NCBI GenBank assembly: GCA_049840875.1
Contig: JASGJE010000019.1
Location: forward strand, 186,001 to 250,000
Direction of reading: 5' to 3'
From: JAFDYH01 sp049840875
GTDB taxonomy: Bacteria; Bacteroidota; Bacteroidia; Chitinophagales; Chitinophagaceae
DNA: 64,000 nucleotides
Shown here: piece after piece, positions 53,044 through 61,612 of the stretch
How positions within the stretch are numbered: the stretch's first letter is position 1
Layout of the letters: each line of letters starts with the position of its first letter
Translations under genes and position numbers: made by a program
The notes under the pieces: model-generated
The model's input: only the letters and a program-made list of their open reading frames with translations
Database searches by the model: none
Told to the model about the DNA's origin: nothing

Positions 53044-53094
53044 CTCCTTCGACTCCTTCGCCAAGCTCAGGATTTGCTCAGGATGCGCTCAGGG
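53044..53094. repeat. Short periodic repeat (CTCCTTCG x2, GCTCAGG x3)
   Basis: GCTCAGG occurs at 53065, 53076 and 53087, exactly 11 bases apart, preceded by CTCCTTCG at 53044 and 53053. It resembles the dispersed intergenic TTCGAC...GCTCAGG sequences seen in some Bacteroidota genomes. It follows ppsA. Confidence 0.5.
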
Positions 53095-53113
53095 CGTGGA
53101 TTTTATTAAACTT

Positions 53114-53153
53114 AGTGCCGGGGTGTGGCAGATCAACCCGGTGCTTTCATTTT
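53114..53153 (+). terminator. GU-rich terminator-like hairpin after ppsA
   Basis: AGTGCCGGG (53114-53122) pairs with CCCGGTGCT (53137-53145), including two G-U pairs, and TTCATTTTT follows. Confidence 0.5.
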
Positions 53154-53174
53154 TCTAAGTGTTTTATGACGACC

Positions 53175-53197
53175 GGCTCTTTCGGGCCAGTTTTTTT
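53175..53197 (+). terminator. Rho-independent terminator
   Basis: GGCTC (53175-53179) and GGGCC (53184-53188) form a 5-bp stem with one G-U pair and a TTTC loop, followed by AG and T7 (53191-53197). Confidence 0.65.
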
Positions 53198-53311
53198 GAA
53201 TACCGCCCAACCCCATTCGTATCACTCATTCGTCTATTCGTATACGTTACTTTCAATCCTGCCCGTTATCTGTTATCTTCTATTTTTCTATGATAAGGTA
53301 TAATGGTAACG

Positions 53312-53336
53312 AGGCCTGTTTTTACAGGCCTTTCTG
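53312..53336 (+). terminator. Rho-independent terminator
   Basis: AGGCCTGT (53312-53319) and ACAGGCCT (53324-53331) form a perfect 8-bp stem with a T4 loop, followed by TTCTGTTT. It is the third hairpin in series between ppsA and the acyl-CoA dehydrogenase fragment. Confidence 0.65.
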
Positions 53337-53411
53337 TTTGATCCGTTTATTGAAACCAATGGTTCGTATACATCTTCCTTCCTTCACCGACATTCGGCGT
53401 ATTTTCCGGAT

Positions 53412-53915
53412 ATGGATTTTATACTATCGCCGGAACAGCTTTTAATCAGGACAGCGGCACGCGAGTTTGCCATCAAAGAATGTTTACCGGGTGTTATCGC
53501 AAGGGACGAGGCGCAGGAGTTTCCCACGAATCAGATTACCCGACTCGCTGAACTCGGGTTTATGGGAATGATGGTGAAACCGGCCTACGGTGGCGCGGGA
53601 ATGGATACGATCAGCTATGTCCTTGCGATGGAAGAGATCAGTAAGATCGATGCCAGCGTGAGCGTCTGCATGAGTGTCAATAACAGCCTGGTCTGTTACG
53701 GGTTGGAGAAATGGGGGAGCGAACTGCAGAAGGAGCGGTACCTGCAACGCCTGGGCAATGGCGTAGCTAACGGAAAGCCATTTATCGGGGCATTTCTTTT
53801 AAGTGAACCCGAAGCGGGCAGTGATGCTACTTCACAGCATACCACGGCGATTGATAACGGTGACCATTACCTGCTGAACGGCACCAAGAACTGGATTACC
53901 AACGGGACTGCTTGA
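53412..53915 (+). pseudogene. Acyl-CoA dehydrogenase, truncated
   Basis: The first 165 residues of an acyl-CoA dehydrogenase: MDFILSPEQLLIRTAAREFA at the start, then ELGFMGMMVKPAYGGAGMDT and the FAD-site segment FLLSEPEAGSDATSQ, ending KNWITNGTA with a stop right after. Normal members have about 380 residues and continue with the central beta domain and the catalytic-base helix domain. The break coincides with a fall in G+C, so the 3' part was lost by recombination or deletion. Confidence 0.8.
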
Positions 53916-54145
53916 CGGGAATTAATGAGGTTTAAACCTTATAATTGTCTTTGTACGCGAAGCATAATTAGATTTTTTATGGTCCCTTAAATCTTGCTTA
54001 TACTCTTTAATTCATTTACGGTTTTATTTACGATTTTAATATCGGATTTTTGGTTTTCAATATTTGATGTTTCCGATTTATCGTGTCAGTAGATTAAATA
54101 TTTTACCATCAGCTAAAATTTGAGATGTTTGAATTCCTGAACTCA
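53916..54145. other. AT-rich scar after the truncated dehydrogenase
   Basis: 230 bp of much lower G+C than both sides. It opens near a perfect 12-bp palindrome AGGTTTAAACCT (53928-53939). On the minus strand a 31-codon stretch without a start (ends NELKSISKI and stop) may be the end of a lost gene. No complete gene or transposase is visible. Confidence 0.45.
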
Positions 54146-54328
54146 TCAAAATGATTCTAAATTAAAAGTCACGATCATTGCAGCCATCGCTGCCGGGTGA
54201 GCCTTGTCGCCTTGTTGAAACATTTCCATGGCATGTTTTTTACTTTGTTCGGCAATTTCTTCAAAACTACTCCCGGTGAATTCCATTTCGCAGGCAACCC
54301 TAGTCTGACAGCAGGTCATTGTTTTCAT
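54146..54328 (-). CDS. DUF1059-family small protein
   Basis: 60 residues. MKTMTCCQTRVACEMEFTGS, then FEEIAEQSKKHAMEMFQQGD, match DUF1059 proteins, which have the opening MKTM(T/S)C and the SKKHGMEMF helix. Function unknown. Cytosolic. Cys residues near the start are characteristic of the family but no metal role is established. Confidence 0.8.
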   Translation of the reverse strand: MKTMTCCQTRVACEMEFTGSSFEEIAEQSKKHAMEMFQQGDKAHPAAMAAMIVTFNLESF

Positions 54329-54421
54329 CGTATATAATATTTGATCAGCTAAGCTAACGGGTAATTGAATAAACTTGTTATGATATAAGCGCTCTTCGTA
54401 GCTCAGTTTAAAAAGTCGTAT

Positions 54422-54448
54422 TGCCTGGTCATTTCAGGCAGTTTTTTT
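54422..54448 (+). terminator. Rho-independent terminator
   Basis: TGCCTG (54422-54427) and CAGGCA (54435-54440) form a 6-bp stem with a 7-nt loop, followed by G and T7 on the plus strand. It lies between the DUF1059 and histidine kinase genes, both on the minus strand, so again the T run faces the other way. Confidence 0.55.
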
Positions 54449-54465
54449 GTAGAGTTTCTGAATTT

Positions 54466-55941
54466 TTAAGCTATCACTGGCGCCACCGTAAACCAGAACG
54501 AGGTTCCTTTACCTGGCTCACTGAATACCCCGATACTGGCCTGGTGCAGTTCCAGTATTTTTCGCACAATGGCAAGTCCTATTCCCATGCCTGCAGGGGA
54601 GCCGGCAGTAGCAGATGACCGCTTATACCGTTCGAAAATAAAGGGCTGATCTTCGAGCGCAATTCCACTTCCGTTATCGGTGATCCATACTTTCACGGCA
54701 TCCTTTTCCGTCTCCATCCGGATACTGATCCGGCCACCGTCGGGCGTAAATTTAAAAGCGTTATCCAATAGATTTTGAAATACCCGTTCTGTCAATGCGA
54801 GATCGGCAAAAACTACAGGCAGATCCGCCGTGGCGGACAGTTGCAGATCAATCTTCCGCTCATCCGCTTTTAACTGGTACGAGGAAACAATATCGGAAGC
54901 CAGCTCCTGCAGGCGGAATTGTTCTTTTTGCGGAGTAACAAGGTTTGCTTCGAGCTTGGCATACTGGAACAATTGATCCACCAGCCCGGATAATTTCCGG
55001 CTACCGTCATAGACAGTACTGAGATAACGCTCACGCTCATGCGCGGTCAGCTCGTCATTTTTCATCAGTAAGGTCTCGATATAACCCTGCATGATTGATA
55101 GTGGCGTGCGGAGGTCATGCGATACATTGGCCACTAATTCCTGCCGGTAACGATCAGTGGCAGAAATCTGGTTGATATTTTCAACAATGGTGTCAGCCAT
55201 TTCATTAAACGTGGAAGTCAGCATGCCGAGGTTTCCCTTACCATAGCCAGTGATTCTGGCATTACGGTCTCCTTCTTTGAAACGTTTTACCACAGCTGCA
55301 ATACGGCAGATGCTGTCTGTTATCAGGAAGAACGTGATAACGCCAACAATAAACGCGATTACCAGGGCCGCAAAAAACATATACACGGCAAGGCGTATAT
55401 AGGAACGGGTGGTTAATGATGAAAGGATTTCTTTTTGCCGTTCACTGGCGAGCACTGCATACACATACCCCGTTAACTGGCCCTGTTCATAAACAGCGGC
55501 GGCGGAAAAAATACCGGGTTCGCCGGGTTGTTTGGGATTATCGCCAAGAGGCTTGCGGTCGACAGGCGCCGCTAACCATTTTCTGACAAGATCAATATTT
55601 ACTTTTTTAACCTGGACTGTTTTATCCGGCACCACATAGTCGACGATATTCCCGGCAGTGTCCAGTAAATAAACCTCAACGCTGGGATTTGCCACCATAG
55701 TGGAATGAATGATGTCGTGGGTTACAACGGTATCGGGTTTACCATTCTTGAAGGGTCTTGTAAAACCGGCGAGATGACTGGCGAGATCACCAAAGAGTTC
55801 CTGGTGTGCCGTGGTATAATAGGTCTTTGAAAAACGGGAAGCAATAAGAATAAATATGACACCCAGCACCAGTAGCAGTGCTGAAAACACCGCTGTGATT
55901 TTCCAGAAAAGAAGATTGCCACGGATAGTTCTGACTGACAT
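54466..55941 (-). CDS. Sensor histidine kinase (HisKA/HATPase)
   Basis: 491 residues from the ATG at 55941, which has AGGAG just upstream. Two transmembrane helices (about residues 13-35 and 175-200) flank a periplasmic sensor of about 140 residues. HAMP, then the H-box (ANVSHDLRTPLSIMQGYIET), N-box (NLLDNAFKFTPDGG) and G-boxes (DNGSGIALED, GMGIGLAIVRKIL) follow. It starts 1 bp after the partner response regulator stop. The signal is unknown. Confidence 0.93.
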   Translation of the reverse strand: MSVRTIRGNLLFWKITAVFSALLLVLGVIFILIASRFSKTYYTTAHQELFGDLASHLAGFTRPFKNGKPDTVVTHDIIHSTMVANPSVEVYLLDTAGNIVDYVVPDKTVQVKKVNIDLVRKWLAAPVDRKPLGDNPKQPGEPGIFSAAAVYEQGQLTGYVYAVLASERQKEILSSLTTRSYIRLAVYMFFAALVIAFIVGVITFFLITDSICRIAAVVKRFKEGDRNARITGYGKGNLGMLTSTFNEMADTIVENINQISATDRYRQELVANVSHDLRTPLSIMQGYIETLLMKNDELTAHERERYLSTVYDGSRKLSGLVDQLFQYAKLEANLVTPQKEQFRLQELASDIVSSYQLKADERKIDLQLSATADLPVVFADLALTERVFQNLLDNAFKFTPDGGRISIRMETEKDAVKVWITDNGSGIALEDQPFIFERYKRSSATAGSPAGMGIGLAIVRKILELHQASIGVFSEPGKGTSFWFTVAPVIA

Positions 55942-55942
55942 A

Positions 55943-56653
55943 TTATAACTCCTCGTTAAACCTGTAGCCAACGCCCCAGGTGGTTAGTATAAAATGGGGA
56001 TGATTAAGATCGGCCTCTATCTTCGACCGCAGGCGGTTAATATGGCTATTGACCGTATGTTCATACCCGTCAAAATCGTAGCCCCAGACAAGAGAGAGTA
56101 ATCGTTTACGGCTATAGCTCTTACCCGGGTTGGAAGCCATTAGTGTTATCAGGTCAAATTCTTTTGGTGACAGATCAATACGCTGGTTATTGAGGGTAAC
56201 CTTTCTTTTTTCCAGGTCGATTTCAAGGCCCGGATAACGGATCATCTGCCCGGTCAATCGTTGTTCCGTTGCGACTAAAGATTCATCACGCCTGCGCAGG
56301 ATGACTTTCACTCTTGCGATAAACTCGCGCACACTAAAGGGTTTGGTGAGATAATCATCGGCTCCGATCTCAAGCCCGATCACTTTATCAATTTCTTCCG
56401 ATCGTGCAGTCAGCATGAGGATTGGACTTTTATAACCAGAACTGCGGATTTTTTTACAAAGATCAAAACCATTGAGACCGGGTAACATGATGTCGAGTAT
56501 GATGAGATCAAATTGTTTTTCCTGGACAGTTTTCCATGCCTGTAGGCCGTCCGTCTCCTGTACAACACTACAGCCCAGGTCATGCAGGTGAATTTTCAGC
56601 AGGTCAGTGATCTGCTGGTCATCTTCGATAATAAAAATGGTAGCGTTACTCAT
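55943..56653 (-). CDS. OmpR/PhoB-type response regulator
   Basis: 236 residues from ATG 56653: receiver (FIIEDDQQITDLL, phospho-acceptor Asp in LIILDIMLPGLNGFDL, Lys in DYLTKPFSVREF) and a winged-helix DNA-binding domain (IDLSPKEFDLITLMASNPGK, HTVNSHINRLRSKIE, WGVGYRFNEEL). It is the first gene of the RR-HK pair. Longer frames upstream overlap the divergent lipoprotein gene and are not used. Confidence 0.93.
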   Translation of the reverse strand: MSNATIFIIEDDQQITDLLKIHLHDLGCSVVQETDGLQAWKTVQEKQFDLIILDIMLPGLNGFDLCKKIRSSGYKSPILMLTARSEEIDKVIGLEIGADDYLTKPFSVREFIARVKVILRRRDESLVATEQRLTGQMIRYPGLEIDLEKRKVTLNNQRIDLSPKEFDLITLMASNPGKSYSRKRLLSLVWGYDFDGYEHTVNSHINRLRSKIEADLNHPHFILTTWGVGYRFNEEL

Positions 56654-56768
56654 ACTTGACAGCAAAAATGACGAATAAACCATTACAAAACCGGCCGTGA
56701 TACTTTTGTTATGATTCTGCGACAGCTTCGGGATACGGGTTAGCTTGCTTTGCCGGAAATAATAATAT

Positions 56769-58052
56769 ATGCAAAAAAGAATCTTCGGCCTTTTAGCAGT
56801 CGTAACCCTGTTAGGCGCTTGCCGCAAAAACGATTTTCCCGGAAAATATTCCTCGACACTCACTGTAGAAAATGTGCTGGACAGTAAGCCGCTTGTCGAA
56901 TCGGGCACGTTCAAAGGCGATGGAACACCCCCGGTGATTTTACCCGGGCAGTCCGTTTCATTTACCTTCTCTGCCGCCAAAAATCAGCGTTTAACCTTCG
57001 CGACCATGTATGGATGGAGCAATGATCTTTTTTTCGCACCGGCCAACCCGGGCATCGCATTATATGCTGATGACGGAACACCCATTACAGGTGACGTCTC
57101 TTCAAATATGAAGTTGTGGGACAACGGTACGCGAATGAACCAGGCGCCTGGCGCTTCAGTAATGCACCCGGGGGCTGCTGAACCGGCAGCGAAAGCAATC
57201 AAAGAAGTGGCAGGAACGGACGATTACGGCAATACCTATCTGGCTGCATCTGATTTAATGAAACTTTCGCTGGCCTATAATGGTAATTCAACATTTACGA
57301 TAACAATTAAGAATAACTCGGGTGGTACAGCAAATGAAACGCCATTCAGCCCCGGTGTATGGGCGATCTCATACGTTGCAGGTGGTAACTTACTATTGCC
57401 GGAACCCATTTATTCCGCGGGCGAGCCAACTGCAAACGGACTAACGAATATTGCAGAAATGGGGGACAATGCTGCGCTGAGCACTTACCTCGCATCCAAT
57501 ACCGGCATTTTCACGCCATTATCACCTGTTTTGGTAGCTGTTTATGAAGGAGAGGGTAATCCGTTTTTCAAAACCGGTGAAAATGACAGGGGTGAAGGAT
57601 TAAAAGATCTCGCGCAAAAAGGTAACGCCGATATTCTTGCCGCTTCCCTGCAGTCGAAACCAGGCATTGCTGCTGTATATGTATTGAAAGACCCGGTGAA
57701 CACAGTGTTATTACCCCGTATCGGTTCGGCTAACGGAGGAAAGGTATCACAGCTGTTAAACCTTAAACAGGGACAGAAAGTAGCCATTGCCACCATGTAC
57801 GGTTTTTCCAATGACTGGTTCTTTGCAAGCCCGGACGGATTTACCGCAACAACCAAGGGAGGGATTGCAGGATCAGTTGGATTGTACGATGATGGCACCG
57901 CGCTCAATCAGTTTCCCGGCGCCGGTATAACGCAATTTAATTTAGCGGGTACGCCACTCCAGGAAAGTAAGGCTATTATGTCAGTTCCTAACCCTAACGA
58001 GTTTACGACGCTGCCTGGCATTGGTAAAATTATCAAAGTGAGTTTTCAGTAG
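56769..58052 (+). CDS. Spondin-domain lipoprotein, two repeats
   Basis: 427 residues with a lipoprotein signal (LAVVTLLGACRK). Two related domains of about 190 residues follow; the repeat is visible as RLTFATMYGWSNDLFFAP (first) and KVAIATMYGFSNDWFFASPD (second), and as LWDNGTRMNQAPGA and LYDDGTALNQFPGA. This is the spondin-N fold of exported proteins in bacteria. It is divergent from the response regulator gene 116 bp away, so it is a likely target of that pair. Ligand unknown. Confidence 0.85.
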   Translation: MQKRIFGLLAVVTLLGACRKNDFPGKYSSTLTVENVLDSKPLVESGTFKGDGTPPVILPGQSVSFTFSAAKNQRLTFATMYGWSNDLFFAPANPGIALYADDGTPITGDVSSNMKLWDNGTRMNQAPGASVMHPGAAEPAAKAIKEVAGTDDYGNTYLAASDLMKLSLAYNGNSTFTITIKNNSGGTANETPFSPGVWAISYVAGGNLLLPEPIYSAGEPTANGLTNIAEMGDNAALSTYLASNTGIFTPLSPVLVAVYEGEGNPFFKTGENDRGEGLKDLAQKGNADILAASLQSKPGIAAVYVLKDPVNTVLLPRIGSANGGKVSQLLNLKQGQKVAIATMYGFSNDWFFASPDGFTATTKGGIAGSVGLYDDGTALNQFPGAGITQFNLAGTPLQESKAIMSVPNPNEFTTLPGIGKIIKVSFQ

Positions 58053-58065
58053 AATGACAGATACA

Positions 58066-58099
58066 TCAGGGGCGGCTTATTTAAAAAGGTCGTCCCTGA
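58066..58099. terminator. Terminator between convergent genes
   Basis: TCAGGGGCGGC (58066-58076) pairs with GTCGTCCCTGA (58089-58099) over 11 positions including G-U pairs, with a 12-nt A/T-rich loop. It lies between the spondin-domain gene (ends 58052) and the convergent DUF1801 gene (ends 58120). Confidence 0.65.
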
Positions 58100-58119
58100 T
58101 TTAAACAGGATTAAAATGA

Positions 58120-58527
58120 TTAACTTTTTTTGCGCCTGGATGCAAGTTGTTGTTGCCTGATCGCGGGGAGATCAATTTTCGAACAATCGCTGATCAGATT
58201 TTTTACAATCTTGAGTGGCATTTCCAATTCATTCCTGAAATTGATACAACCTTTTTGAAAACTGGCATTGGGTAATATTGTTTTGTATTTTTCGTACAAG
58301 GCTGGTGAGCTATACATTGGAAGCAGATGCAGGGACATATGATTTTTCACGCTGGCCAGTCCGTACTTAAAGGTACCAGGTGCATTGTAGATGATCATTT
58401 GCGTGCCCATCATCTGGGAAATTTCGGGGCTGATTGTTTTATCCATTTCTACTATGATAGCATGCAGGTCGCTTAAGAGTTTTTGTCTTTCCTGCGGTTG
58501 GGTTTTAATAAATTCTGGAATCGACAT
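58120..58527 (-). CDS. DUF1801-family protein
   Basis: 135 residues from the ATG at 58527 (MSIPEFIKTQPQERQ); a Met at 58536 is also possible. The segment MIIYNAPGTFKYGLASVKNHMSLHLLPMY and the later CINFRNELEMPLKIVKNLI (cited here by key words: YNAPGTFKYG, CINFRN) follow the DUF1801/YdhG-like iron-chaperone-like fold. Cytosolic; function not established. It ends in a basic tail (RRKKS). Confidence 0.8.
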   Translation of the reverse strand: MSIPEFIKTQPQERQKLLSDLHAIIVEMDKTISPEISQMMGTQMIIYNAPGTFKYGLASVKNHMSLHLLPMYSSPALYEKYKTILPNASFQKGCINFRNELEMPLKIVKNLISDCSKIDLPAIRQQQLASRRKKS

Positions 58528-58663
58528 AGAATGCAATTTGAGAATTGTAAAACAATCAATGTTCTTGATGTAGTGGTAAACAGAAAGTTACTCAATTTGT
58601 AATCGTAAGCGGGTATCGCTTGGGAAAATGGCAACTTTATTTTTAATCAATCAATCAAAATTT

Positions 58664-58957
58664 ATGGTAATCGTTCATGAAACGTTCACGTGCAAGCCGG
58701 GGAATGCCTCCAAATTGGCAAAGCTGTTCAAGGAATTAATGCAAGATAACCCCGAGTTCATTCAGGTTATGACTGACATGTCAGGGGAATTTAATAAAGT
58801 AGTGATTCTTTCAAGATATGAAAGCTTAACGGCATATGAACAGCATTTTCAGGATTATATGAATGATAGCGAAGAAACAAGGAAGATGAAGGAAAAAATG
58901 AAGGGCTATCATGAACTTTACCTCACCGGGTGTAGGGAGTTTTATAAAACCTGGTAA
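58664..58957 (+). CDS. Small ABM/NIPSNAP-like alpha-beta barrel protein
   Basis: 97 residues from the ATG at 58664. It begins MVIVHETFTCKPGNASKLAKLF and contains a central strand-helix pair (NKVVILSRYESLTAYEQHF), as in dimeric alpha/beta-barrel proteins of the antibiotic-biosynthesis-monooxygenase/NIPSNAP type. An in-frame Met at 58628 adds 12 residues without family support. Function unknown. Confidence 0.68.
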   Translation: MVIVHETFTCKPGNASKLAKLFKELMQDNPEFIQVMTDMSGEFNKVVILSRYESLTAYEQHFQDYMNDSEETRKMKEKMKGYHELYLTGCREFYKTW

Positions 58958-59102
58958 AAGACTAAATGCTTTTTGTTCGGGTTTATAGTAAAAATCACTC
59001 ATCCAGTTTTCCGCACACCAGGAAGTGAAATTTAATTTTCATTTCTTCATTCAAGAAAGCGATTGCTCCGGAGAGTGCCATTATAGGATTATCGATACAT
59101 GA

Positions 59103-59474
59103 GCAACCTGCCTACGCAAAAAGTTTGTTCACGGCAGGGCGTTGGGATACATTACCAAAAACTCCCCGAAGGAGGAAATCACGGAAGCCATTCTCACTGT
59201 GGTTGATGGTAAACGTTATATCTGTAAACGAATTAAAAATAGCCATGCCATGCAGCCCTTACCGATCGGTGCGCCACCGACAATTGAATTATTGACAGCA
59301 ACGCAGCTCGAAGTTGCAAAGCTGGTCCGTCAGGGCCTATCCAGCCGCGAAATTGCAGGGCAATTGGGCTGCACGCAAAAAACGGTTGAGGTTCACCGTT
59401 ATAATATTCTGAAAAAGCTTAACCTGAAAAACGGCACCTCCCTAGTTAACTGGCTTTCAAAACAGCTGGTCTGA
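59103..59474 (+). pseudogene. LuxR-type response regulator, 5'-truncated remnant
   Basis: The frame from 59142 (a TTG, GYITKNSPKEEITEAI) reads as the last helix of a receiver with the conserved Lys, then a LuxR HTH (LTATQLEVAKLVRQGLSSRE, TQKTVEVHRYNILKKLNLK). The phospho-acceptor half is absent. Just upstream, the frame would read like YAKKFV.AGALGYITK if small indels at 59116-59141 are repaired, and a TGA stands at 59100. It looks like a decayed fragment with small indels; C-terminal function is unlikely. Confidence 0.6.
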
Positions 59475-59661
59475 ATTATCAATGGGTACTCAGCAAACTG
59501 CAAAATGATTTTTTCAAAAAACCGCAAATCACAATGGTTCTTATTTCACAATGCTTCAATATGATATATATTTCCTGTACAACCGGGTCTTTTGCTTTCC
59601 GGTAAATTGACATGAATGCTACATATACTGTAATACTTTTGGAAATTGCGTCACGATGATT

Positions 59662-60990
59662 TTATTTCTCCTTCTGCATCTTCAACCGTTGAGCAATAAG
59701 CTTTCCGATTCTTGCTCCCATGACATTACTCCGTTCGCAACAATAGAGGTAATGGATACCGCCATAAAATCTTGACTGCATCGTTTCATTTGCTGCATCG
59801 CGGAAGGATCCGAAATGCCGGCTGTCAATACCAAATTCCATTTCAGTAGAATCTGTATACTTGAAATGGTCACCGTATACGCTGGTCAGTACTTCCGCCG
59901 AAGCCGCCGAAATGGTGCAATGACCACAGGTATATTCGGGAAAAGGTGGTGTTTGCAGGTGCGGTCGCCATTCCGGATCAAGATATTTGTTAATGGCGGT
60001 CTCAGGTCGTAGAGTATTATAAATATATTTAATATTCCAGCATTCAATAAACGCATCGAAAAGTGCAATGGCTGTCTTCGCAAACCCGCATACCGTTGTA
60101 GGGTAGTCCGCACCGGATTTCTCTGCCGCTATGCCCGCGATCCCCATCCAGTGTCCGCCAGGTGAAAACTTCTTGGTGCTGAACATCACATGACCGGATA
60201 CATTTAGCTTAAAAGGATTATCATCCCAGAAATCGGCAATATGTGCTTCCTCGGGCGAAAGACTATCTACTTTATCTTTTATTTTTTTCACTTCTTTGTA
60301 GTAAGAGCTGTCCGGGTGTGTAATGTCAAAAATGTAAGGGGGCGGTGGAATAAATTCATTGACGCTGTCAACGACGGCAGTGCGGATGGAATTCCAATGT
60401 GGTTCCATCGCATCTGCATAGGCCGGTGGTGTCGGCGTCCAGCGCCCCGGTGAATCGAGGACAGAATATTTCGGGTAGCTCCGGCTTTCGGCGTAATTAT
60501 CTTTTTTACTCCAGGCAAGAATCACTGCAGAAATACTGTCAGCAAATGCCGAAGTTGCCCCTAATATTTCAGGAGACATCCCATGTTCGCTAACAAGCTG
60601 CTTAAGGCTGTCGGTATACTCACGCATACTTCCGGCCGGGAAAGTGACTGCTTCACCAAGACTGCAGAAAGCTAACAGAGCGCCAAAATCAAAGTCGATA
60701 TTTACATTGACGGGCTTGGGCATAACTCCCAGGCCGTGGAGTTGCCCGGATAAAGATTCAAATTTTCTTGGGTAACCCGCAGCAATCACTTCGTACGCTG
60801 CCACGCTCGCATAATAATAATTTCTGGATGCCACGATGGGTCCGAAATTATTACCCATGACGATTTGGTTCAGTTCATGCACTGTATGGGTAAATAGCAG
60901 GGGATTACCGGTTATTTTCGTATAATCGTTGGGGTGAGTACAGCTCGCAGCCATGAGAATTAAAATAGCTGTATAGATAGATAAACGCAT
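59662..60990 (-). CDS. Vanadium haloperoxidase / PAP2-like lipoprotein
   Basis: 442 residues with a lipoprotein signal (LILMAASCTHP). The C-terminal vanadate/phosphate-binding core shows NTLRPETAI (Arg), PEYTCGHCTISAAS (Gly-His, Cys where Ser or Thr are usual) and SRFYGGIHY (Arg, His). Members either oxidise halides or act as acid phosphatases; the C-for-S changes leave activity open. The residues after GIHY (LYCCERSNVMG) are odd, while the shifted frame reads SIVANGVM, closer to the family; see findings. Confidence 0.8.
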   Translation of the reverse strand: MRLSIYTAILILMAASCTHPNDYTKITGNPLLFTHTVHELNQIVMGNNFGPIVASRNYYYASVAAYEVIAAGYPRKFESLSGQLHGLGVMPKPVNVNIDFDFGALLAFCSLGEAVTFPAGSMREYTDSLKQLVSEHGMSPEILGATSAFADSISAVILAWSKKDNYAESRSYPKYSVLDSPGRWTPTPPAYADAMEPHWNSIRTAVVDSVNEFIPPPPYIFDITHPDSSYYKEVKKIKDKVDSLSPEEAHIADFWDDNPFKLNVSGHVMFSTKKFSPGGHWMGIAGIAAEKSGADYPTTVCGFAKTAIALFDAFIECWNIKYIYNTLRPETAINKYLDPEWRPHLQTPPFPEYTCGHCTISAASAEVLTSVYGDHFKYTDSTEMEFGIDSRHFGSFRDAANETMQSRFYGGIHYLYCCERSNVMGARIGKLIAQRLKMQKEK

Positions 60991-61045
60991 AAATGAAACG
61001 TTCAGTTAAACAATGAATGACCAGTTAATCATAGGGTATAAAGGG

Positions 61046-61453
61046 TTACTTCAGCAACTCAAGCGCATACAATACTGCCCGCTCAAAATCTACCGGTCCA
61101 GGCTTGTAGCCAATAAGAAAATCGTAAACCGACGCTGACCGGACGACGCGTTGCAGTGCCGCATGCGATGCAAGGATGGCTGAGTGCAGGGTAACGAACG
61201 AAGACGGGGTTTCTCCGGGCATGCATTTCATAAACTGGTTCGTTCGCATATCCAGTAAAACCGTGGTCAGGTCTTTGCTCCGCAGTTCCAGGTTCCAGGT
61301 TAGAAAGATGGTTGAACTGTCTGAATTGTGGCTGCCAGTGTAAGCCTGATCAAGCGACAAATCCTCGAAAACACCTTTTGTAAAATCACTGTTAGTGACA
61401 GAAGGCGGAATTACAAACCGGTTCGTATACATGTCACTTAATTCGACTTTCAT
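61046..61453 (-). CDS. Hypothetical protein, 135 aa
   Basis: Not recognised. A soluble protein with strands early (RFVIPPSVTNSDF, STIFLTWNLELRSKDLTTVL) and a helix late (SAILASHAALQRVVRSASVY, FERAVLYALELLK). It is 55 bp upstream of the haloperoxidase-like gene on the same strand, so the two may be co-transcribed. Confidence 0.6.
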   Translation of the reverse strand: MKVELSDMYTNRFVIPPSVTNSDFTKGVFEDLSLDQAYTGSHNSDSSTIFLTWNLELRSKDLTTVLLDMRTNQFMKCMPGETPSSFVTLHSAILASHAALQRVVRSASVYDFLIGYKPGPVDFERAVLYALELLK

Positions 61454-61612
61454 GCTTCGCCTGTTTCAGGCAATTTACCGCTTTAACCATGGTAGAATTT
61501 ATACGATGGATTAGAATAAGATTAGAATTGAAATAAAAGGAGAAATGGTTGTCGGTTTTCATTCCATTCAGCATAAAGGGCATTATAATTGAGCCGCCTT
61601 CTTAAAAGATCT

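Noticed and set aside
53115..53303. Plus-strand open frame of 62 codons
   Set aside because: It reads through two terminator hairpins and has no protein-like composition.
54391..54420. tRNA-like start (CGTAGCTCAGTTT)
   Set aside because: Only about 10 bases resemble a tRNA D-arm. No acceptor stem, anticodon arm or T-arm follows, so it is not a tRNA gene.
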